A program made the position numbers and the translations under genes. Below, piece by piece: positions 59,683 through 64,000 of a stretch of 64,000 nt of DNA (its first letter is position 1; the number at the start of each line of letters is the position of its first letter). Source of the stretch: Yersinia massiliensis CCUG 53443 (GTDB lineage: Bacteria > Pseudomonadota > Gammaproteobacteria > Enterobacterales > Enterobacteriaceae); the NCBI RefSeq assembly GCF_000312485.1, contig NZ_HE997643.1:460131-524130 (forward strand), given 5' to 3'. The notes under the pieces were generated by a model. That model searched no databases, was not told the origin of the DNA, and saw only the letters and a program-made list of their open reading frames with translations.

Positions 59683-60978
59683 TTGTGTTCTACTATTCAG
59701 CCTGAGCACGGCGAGCAACCCGGTCAGACAGGGAATGTGATCTTGTGCCGGCAATGCGATATGTCAGTGGATTTACCCTCCCTGCCTTATGGCACCAAAG
59801 CGGTATGTCCGCGCTGTAAGACGACACTGACTGCGCGGTGGGACGAACCACGTAAACGCCCAGTCGGTTACGCGTTAAGTGCATTATTTATGCTGTTGCT
59901 GGCGAACATGTTCCCCTTCGTCAAAATGCGCGTCGCGGGGATCACCAGCGAAATTACCCTGATCCAAATCCCTAAAGTGATGGTGGCGGATAACTATGCC
60001 AGTATGGCCACGTTATTTATGGTGCTGGTTCAGTTGATACCTGCTTTCTGTATGGTCGCTATCATCTTGCTTTGCCTGCGAGTACGAATGCCGACTCGTT
60101 GGAAGGCATTGTTAGCAAAAGTATTATTCCAATGCAAAACCTGGTGCATGGTTGAGATTTTCCTCGCCGGTGTACTGGTGAGTTTTGTCAAACTGATGGC
60201 CTACGGTGAAATCGGCATCGGTAGCAGTTTTATCCCTTATTGTATTTTCTGCGTATTGCAAGTGCGCGCATTCCAATGTGTCGACCGCCATTGGATGTGG
60301 CAGGATATTGCCCCCGCACCTGCGTTACCGCATCCATTAATTTCGGGCCGGACGGGGTTACGCCAAGGTTTACGTTCGTGTTCCTGCTGTACGGCAATTT
60401 TGCCGCAATCTCAGGTGCAATGCCCACGTTGCCATACCTATGGTTATGTCCGTCGCCGCAATAGTTTGCAGTGGACCATGGCATTACTTGTCACCTCTAT
60501 CATGCTCTATATCCCAGCCAATCTACTCCCCATCATGATTACTGAAAGCTTGGGGAATCAGATGAATTCCACCATTATGGCTGGGGTGATTTTCTTGTGG
60601 AGTGAAGGCTCCTACCCTGTGGCGATGGTGATTTTTATTGCCAGTATCATGGTGCCATCGTTAAAAATGTTGGCGATCGGTTGGCTTTGCTGGGATGCGA
60701 AAGGCAAGGGCAAGAGTGATACTGAACGGATGCATTTTATTTATGAAATCGTCGAGTTTGTTGGCCGTTGGTCAATGATTGACGTCTTTGTTATTGCGGT
60801 GCTCTCGTCATTGGTCCGTATCGGGCAATTGATGAGTATTTACCCGGCGATTGGGGCGCTACTGTTCGCAATGGTAGTGATCCTGACTATGTTTGCTGCA
60901 TTAACATTCGATCCGCGCTTAACCTGGGATCGGATAAGTGAAACAACCCAAAAGGAGCCGCAAGGTGACGGAAAATAA
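59683..60978 (+). CDS. pqiA: Intermembrane transport protein PqiA
   Basis: Inner-membrane partner of the PqiB lipid-transport tunnel; paraquat-inducible in E. coli. It is 431 aa (E. coli 417). Two zinc-finger-like blocks (CRQCD...CPRC near residue 22-45 and CSCC...CPRC near 235-255) each precede a group of four membrane helices, the PqiA repeat architecture. The start is a TTG with AAGGA eight bases before it; no ATG or GTG fits better. Its 3' end overlaps the GTG start of pqiB by 14 bases. Confidence 0.93.
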   Translation: MCSTIQPEHGEQPGQTGNVILCRQCDMSVDLPSLPYGTKAVCPRCKTTLTARWDEPRKRPVGYALSALFMLLLANMFPFVKMRVAGITSEITLIQIPKVMVADNYASMATLFMVLVQLIPAFCMVAIILLCLRVRMPTRWKALLAKVLFQCKTWCMVEIFLAGVLVSFVKLMAYGEIGIGSSFIPYCIFCVLQVRAFQCVDRHWMWQDIAPAPALPHPLISGRTGLRQGLRSCSCCTAILPQSQVQCPRCHTYGYVRRRNSLQWTMALLVTSIMLYIPANLLPIMITESLGNQMNSTIMAGVIFLWSEGSYPVAMVIFIASIMVPSLKMLAIGWLCWDAKGKGKSDTERMHFIYEIVEFVGRWSMIDVFVIAVLSSLVRIGQLMSIYPAIGALLFAMVVILTMFAALTFDPRLTWDRISETTQKEPQGDGK

Positions 60979-62617
60979 TCCCAGCCAGAATGTGGCGGAA
61001 ATTGAAAAAATTAAGCGGTGGTCCCCAGTGTGGATCATCCCAATTGTCACCGCGCTGATTGGTGCATGGATACTGTTTTATCATTTTAGCCATCAAGGGC
61101 CTCAGGTGGTCATGACCACGCTGAATGCTGAAGGTATTGAAGCCGGTAAAACAAAAATAAAGAGCCGCAGTGTGGATGTCGGTATTGTCGAGCAGGTGAC
61201 GCTGAGCCCAGACCTTAACCACGTTATCGTGCAGGCGCGCTTGAACTCAGGCATGGAAACGCTATTGCACAGCGACACAGTGTTCTGGGTTGTGAAACCG
61301 CAGATCGGTCGTGAAGGGGTTTCAGGCCTGGGGACGTTGCTTTCTGGTGCTTACATTGAGCTACAGCCGGGTAGCAAAGGTAAGGCATTAAACGAGTTTA
61401 CATTGCTTGACTCCCCGCCGTTGGCCTCACCTGATGCCAAAGGGCTACGTATCACTCTTGATAGTGAGCAAGCAGGGCAGTTAAGTGCTGGCGATCCGGT
61501 GTTGTTCCGTGGTTATCGCGTCGGTTCAGTTGAAACCAGTACCTTCGATGCGAAATCCCGCCTGATGCGTTATCAGCTATTCATTGGCGCACCATATGAC
61601 AGTTTGGTCACGACTAACGTTCGTTTCTGGAAAGACAGTGGCGTTGCTGTTGATCTCTCTTCGCAAGGCATGCGAGTCGAAATGGCATCGCTGGCAACGT
61701 TATTCAGTGGTGGCGTCAGTTTTGACGTGCCGGATGGTGTTGAATTGGGTAACCCGATTACAACGGATAAGCCAGAATTCAAATTGTTTGATAACCGCAG
61801 CAGTATTCAAAACTCGCTGTATACCGAACATGAAGATTTCCTGCTGTTCTTCTCCGACTCTGTTCGTGGTTTGCAGTCAGGTGCACCGGTCGAGTTCCGT
61901 GGTATTCGTGTTGGTACTGTCGGTGATGTTCCGTTCTTCACGGAAGGCATGAGACAGCGCGTGGATAATGATTTCCGTATTCCGGTCCTCATTCGTATTG
62001 AACCCGGCCGCTTCCGTAATGACTTGGGTCCAGATGCGAACTTTGAGCAGGTACTGAAAACGGCTAAAGAGCGCGGGCTACGTGCGTCACTAAAATCGGG
62101 CAACTTGTTAACCGGTGCTCTGTTTATCGATCTGGATTTCTATCCAGATGCCAAACCATGGAAAGGGCCGTTGGAAGTGGCGGGTTATCCATTGCTGCCA
62201 ACGGTCAGTGGTGGATTGGCGCAAATTCAACAGAAAGTGATGCAGACGCTGGATAAAATTAACAATCTACCATTAGATCCGATGGTGAATGAGGTCACGA
62301 AAACGCTGGTTGAAAGCCAGAAGACGATGCGTGAAACTCAGAAAACGCTGGAGTCTCTGACGGCCATTACCGCCAGTCCAGCAATGAAAGATCTGCCACA
62401 AGATCTGCAAAAAACCTTGAACGAGCTGAATCGCAGTATGAAAGGCTTCCAACCTGGTTCACCCGCCTACAATAAAATGGTCGGTGATATGCAACGGTTA
62501 GATCAGGTCTTGCGCGAGTTACAGCCGATATTGCGGACGTTGAATGAGAAGAGTAACGCGCTGGTATTTGAAGCGGCAGGAAGTCAGGACCCTCAGCCTA
62601 AGAAGGCCAAAAAATGA
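60965..62617 (+). CDS. pqiB: Intermembrane transport protein PqiB (triple MCE domain)
   Basis: MCE protein that forms a hexameric syringe-like tunnel between inner and outer membranes for phospholipid traffic. From GTG 60965 it has 550 aa (E. coli 546). One N-terminal membrane anchor (VWIIPIVTALIGAWILFY) precedes three MCE domains (starting about 45, 160 and 285; each with a DPVLFRGYRVGSV-like core) and a C-terminal helical needle (about 430-550). AGGAG at 60953-60957, seven bases before the GTG, fixes this start over the GTG at 60938. It overlaps both pqiA and pqiC. Confidence 0.94.
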   Translation: MTENNPSQNVAEIEKIKRWSPVWIIPIVTALIGAWILFYHFSHQGPQVVMTTLNAEGIEAGKTKIKSRSVDVGIVEQVTLSPDLNHVIVQARLNSGMETLLHSDTVFWVVKPQIGREGVSGLGTLLSGAYIELQPGSKGKALNEFTLLDSPPLASPDAKGLRITLDSEQAGQLSAGDPVLFRGYRVGSVETSTFDAKSRLMRYQLFIGAPYDSLVTTNVRFWKDSGVAVDLSSQGMRVEMASLATLFSGGVSFDVPDGVELGNPITTDKPEFKLFDNRSSIQNSLYTEHEDFLLFFSDSVRGLQSGAPVEFRGIRVGTVGDVPFFTEGMRQRVDNDFRIPVLIRIEPGRFRNDLGPDANFEQVLKTAKERGLRASLKSGNLLTGALFIDLDFYPDAKPWKGPLEVAGYPLLPTVSGGLAQIQQKVMQTLDKINNLPLDPMVNEVTKTLVESQKTMRETQKTLESLTAITASPAMKDLPQDLQKTLNELNRSMKGFQPGSPAYNKMVGDMQRLDQVLRELQPILRTLNEKSNALVFEAAGSQDPQPKKAKK

Positions 62618-63180
62618 TGAAATGGATGGCAGTTATCGCGGCATTTTTACTCAGTGCTTGCAGCAGCGGACCCAATAAAACCTATTATCAGTTACCGGCG
62701 CTCAGTGCGCCGGCGACTGCCAGTAGTAGCATCGCCTCAAGGCAATTGTGGATTGAACATGTTGGTGTAGCTGATTATCTGGCTGCTGCTGGAGTGGTCT
62801 ACCAAACTAACGATGTGCAATACGTGATTGCAACCAACAACTTATGGGCTAGCCCGTTAGATCAACAACTACAACAAACGTTGGTGACCAACCTTAGTCA
62901 TGCGTTACCGGGCTGGCTGGTTTCTTCCCAGCCACTGGACAGTGATCAGGATGTTCTCAATGTCACCGTGACTGGGTTCCATGGCCGCTATGACGGCCGT
63001 GCCATCATTCGTGGTGTGTGGATACTGAAACATCAGGGGCAACTGATTAAGCAGCCATTCGATTTAGAGCTTAAACAGAGTGAAGATGGTTATGATGCCT
63101 TAATTCGTACTTTAGCCGCGGGCTGGCAGCAAGAAGCAGCGACGATTGCCGCTCAGTTACAGCGTACAGCCGCTAAATAA
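62614..63180 (+). CDS. pqiC: Outer-membrane lipoprotein PqiC (YmbA)
   Basis: Outer-membrane-anchored partner of PqiB, ABC-type transport auxiliary (DUF330) family. It is 188 aa with lipoprotein signal MMKWMAVIAAFLLSACSSG: the lipobox LSAC gives Cys16, with Ser at +2, consistent with outer-membrane sorting. TYYQLPAL follows the acylated Cys, as in the family. Its start overlaps the pqiB stop by four bases. Together pqiABC build a transenvelope lipid path. Confidence 0.95.
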   Translation: MMKWMAVIAAFLLSACSSGPNKTYYQLPALSAPATASSSIASRQLWIEHVGVADYLAAAGVVYQTNDVQYVIATNNLWASPLDQQLQQTLVTNLSHALPGWLVSSQPLDSDQDVLNVTVTGFHGRYDGRAIIRGVWILKHQGQLIKQPFDLELKQSEDGYDALIRTLAAGWQQEAATIAAQLQRTAAK

Positions 63181-63190
63181 CGGGGGGTGA

Positions 63191-63218
63191 TTATCCCTTC
63201 AGCTTTACAAGGGGATAA
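63191..63218 (+). terminator. Hairpin after pqiC
   Basis: TTATCCC pairs with GGGATAA around a 14-base loop, with CTT/AAG able to extend; no T-tract follows. Confidence 0.5.
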
Positions 63219-63242
63219 ATAATATATTGTGCTAAAACAGTC

Positions 63243-63290
63243 TAATTCCCTTTCACTGGTCAAGGCTCTTGTTGCCATGAAAGGGAATTA
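63243..63290. repeat. Long perfect inverted repeat upstream of rmf
   Basis: TAATTCCCTTTCA (63243-63255) pairs perfectly with TGAAAGGGAATTA (63278-63290); inner TGG/CCA extends it past one mismatch. A third copy of the left arm lacking one C lies at 63310-63321 and could compete for the same partner. Confidence 0.65.
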
Positions 63291-63491
63291 TCACCAATTA
63301 TCAATTAGTTAATTCCTTTCACCTCAAATCAATCACTTAGCCTATTCTGCGTGCATAGCTCACAAATGTGACATTGGCGTGAATCTTGCGCATTGCTTTT
63401 CTGTTTCTTAAAGGCTATCACTTAATTGTGACTGTACACAAAGTGGTCACTGTTTTCTTTCCACCAGACAGAAATATGAGGGAAACGAGGC

Positions 63492-63659
63492 ATGAAGAGA
63501 CAGAAAAGAGATCGCCTGGAAAGGGCGTTGTCACGTGGTTATCAAGCAGGTATTTCAGGGCGTTCGAGGGAAATTTGTCCCTATCAAGCTTTAGACGCTA
63601 GATCACATTGGTTAGGAGGTTGGCGACAAGCCATGGAGGACAGGGCTGTGACCGCTTAA
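63492..63659 (+). CDS. rmf: Ribosome modulation factor Rmf
   Basis: Small basic stationary-phase protein that joins 70S ribosomes into inactive 100S dimers. It is 55 aa: MKRQKRDRLERALSRGYQAG, then GRSREICPYQ, LDARSHWLGGWRQAMEDR and AVTA-stop, nearly identical to E. coli Rmf (55 aa). The ATG follows GAGGC. A longer open frame at 63386-63601 overlaps it in another frame and is a shadow. It is followed by a strong hairpin and then ERIC repeats. The order pqiC-rmf equals E. coli. Confidence 0.97.
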   Translation: MKRQKRDRLERALSRGYQAGISGRSREICPYQALDARSHWLGGWRQAMEDRAVTA

Positions 63660-63684
63660 GCGGCTCTCTGTCAGAATAAGGGAT

Positions 63685-63716
63685 AACCTTCGCAATATGC
63701 GCATATTGCGGAGGTT
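63685..63716 (+). terminator. Hairpin terminator of rmf
   Basis: AACCTTCGCAATAT pairs with ATATTGCGGAGGTT (one G-T) around GCGC; followed by GTTGTTTACCC. The long stem may also stabilise the rmf mRNA. Confidence 0.75.
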
Positions 63717-63729
63717 GTTGTTTACCCTT

Positions 63730-64000
63730 CGTACTTAGAGTTACAGCGTTGTTGGCTGTGCTCATTCAGCCGAATCACTTACTTGAGTAAGCTCATCGGC
63801 ATTCATTCACTTGCCACCTAGCTGTACCACCAATTACTTTGGGTAACGCTATATACATACTTGGAGTTACAGCGTTGTTGGCTGTGCTCATTCAGCCGAA
63901 TCACTTACTTGAGTAAGCTCATCGGCATTCATTCACTTGCCGCCTAGCTGTACCACCAATTACTTTGGGTAACGCTATATACATACTTGGAGTTACAGCG
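63730..64000. repeat. Tandem ERIC (IRU) array, 126-bp unit, truncated by window end
   Basis: At least two full units and the start of a third, period exactly 126 bases (GAGTTACAGCG recurs at 63738, 63864 and 63990). Two substitutions separate the visible copies (TAGAG/TGGAG and CCACC/CCGCC). Each unit holds the ERIC core CACTTACTTGAGTAAGCTCA within GCCGA...TCGGC arms and ends of ERIC type; the size matches the canonical 126-127 bp ERIC. Confidence 0.85.

Larger units (their letters stand above)
63181..63491. other. Gap between pqiC and rmf
   Basis: 311 bp containing a hairpin after pqiC (63191-63218), a long perfect inverted repeat (63243-63290) with a third imperfect arm copy at 63310-63321, and presumably the growth-phase promoter of rmf. 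No gene was seen. Confidence 0.6.

Noticed and set aside
63386..63601. 71-codon plus-strand open frame overlapping rmf
   Set aside because: Different frame from the clear rmf gene at 63492-63659; no similarity.
63730..64000. CRISPR array at the right end
   Set aside because: Units are directly abutting 126-bp repeats with no unique spacers; they match ERIC elements.

Overview
The window is a contiguous stretch of enterobacterial core chromosome. Almost every gene has a close Escherichia coli counterpart in the same relative order (lolA, rarA, serS through pqiABC, rmf). The protein sequences, several gene insertions and losses relative to E. coli, and ERIC repeats point to Yersinia or a near relative. 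The genus is an inference from remembered sequences and gene order; the species is not resolved. No rRNA, tRNA, CRISPR array, insertion sequence or prophage was found.

Layout. 1-4.6 kb: 3' end of lolA, rarA, serS and the exporter-like gene ycaD. 4.7-11.1 kb, minus strand: the anaerobic formate module ycaO, focA, pflB, pflA, with a good FNR box before focA and an ERIC element between pflB and pflA. 11.2-19 kb, plus strand: periplasmic asparaginase ansB (not at this locus in E. coli), ycaP, serC-aroA (serine/B6 and aromatic synthesis), cmk, rpsA, ihfB. 19.4-24.4 kb: ycaI (ComEC-like), then msbA and lpxK (lipid A flipping and phosphorylation). 24.5-27.3 kb: a small accessory patch holding a 2-oxoadipate dioxygenase-family gene (HglS/YdcJ-like) and a divergent cold-shock gene with a hairpin leader. 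27.3-41.3 kb: ycaR-kdsB (Kdo activation), ycbJ, elyC, then cmoM-mukF-mukE-mukB (tRNA modification and the condensin MukBEF, overlapping frames), ldtD and mepK (peptidoglycan 3-3 crosslinks), gloC.

41.5-48.9 kb: an inserted CSS-EAL c-di-GMP phosphodiesterase, then minus-strand aspC, an OmpF-type porin with E. coli-like OmpR/MicF control architecture, asnS and pncB. 49.3-63.7 kb: pepN, a YPAL-like palindrome, pyrD with a PurR-like operator, zapC, ycbX (minus), rlmKL, uup, pqiABC (intermembrane lipid transport) and the 55-residue ribosome modulation factor gene rmf. The window ends in a tandem array of 126-bp ERIC units cut by the right edge.

No wholly new multi-gene system is visible. The parts most worth a second look are RNA-level or accessory: the tandem ERIC array beside rmf, the ERIC inside the pfl operon, hairpin leaders before serC, csp and rmf, the likely non-canonical start of ycaI, the cold-shock protein with a degenerate RNP2 motif, and the CSS-EAL insertion.
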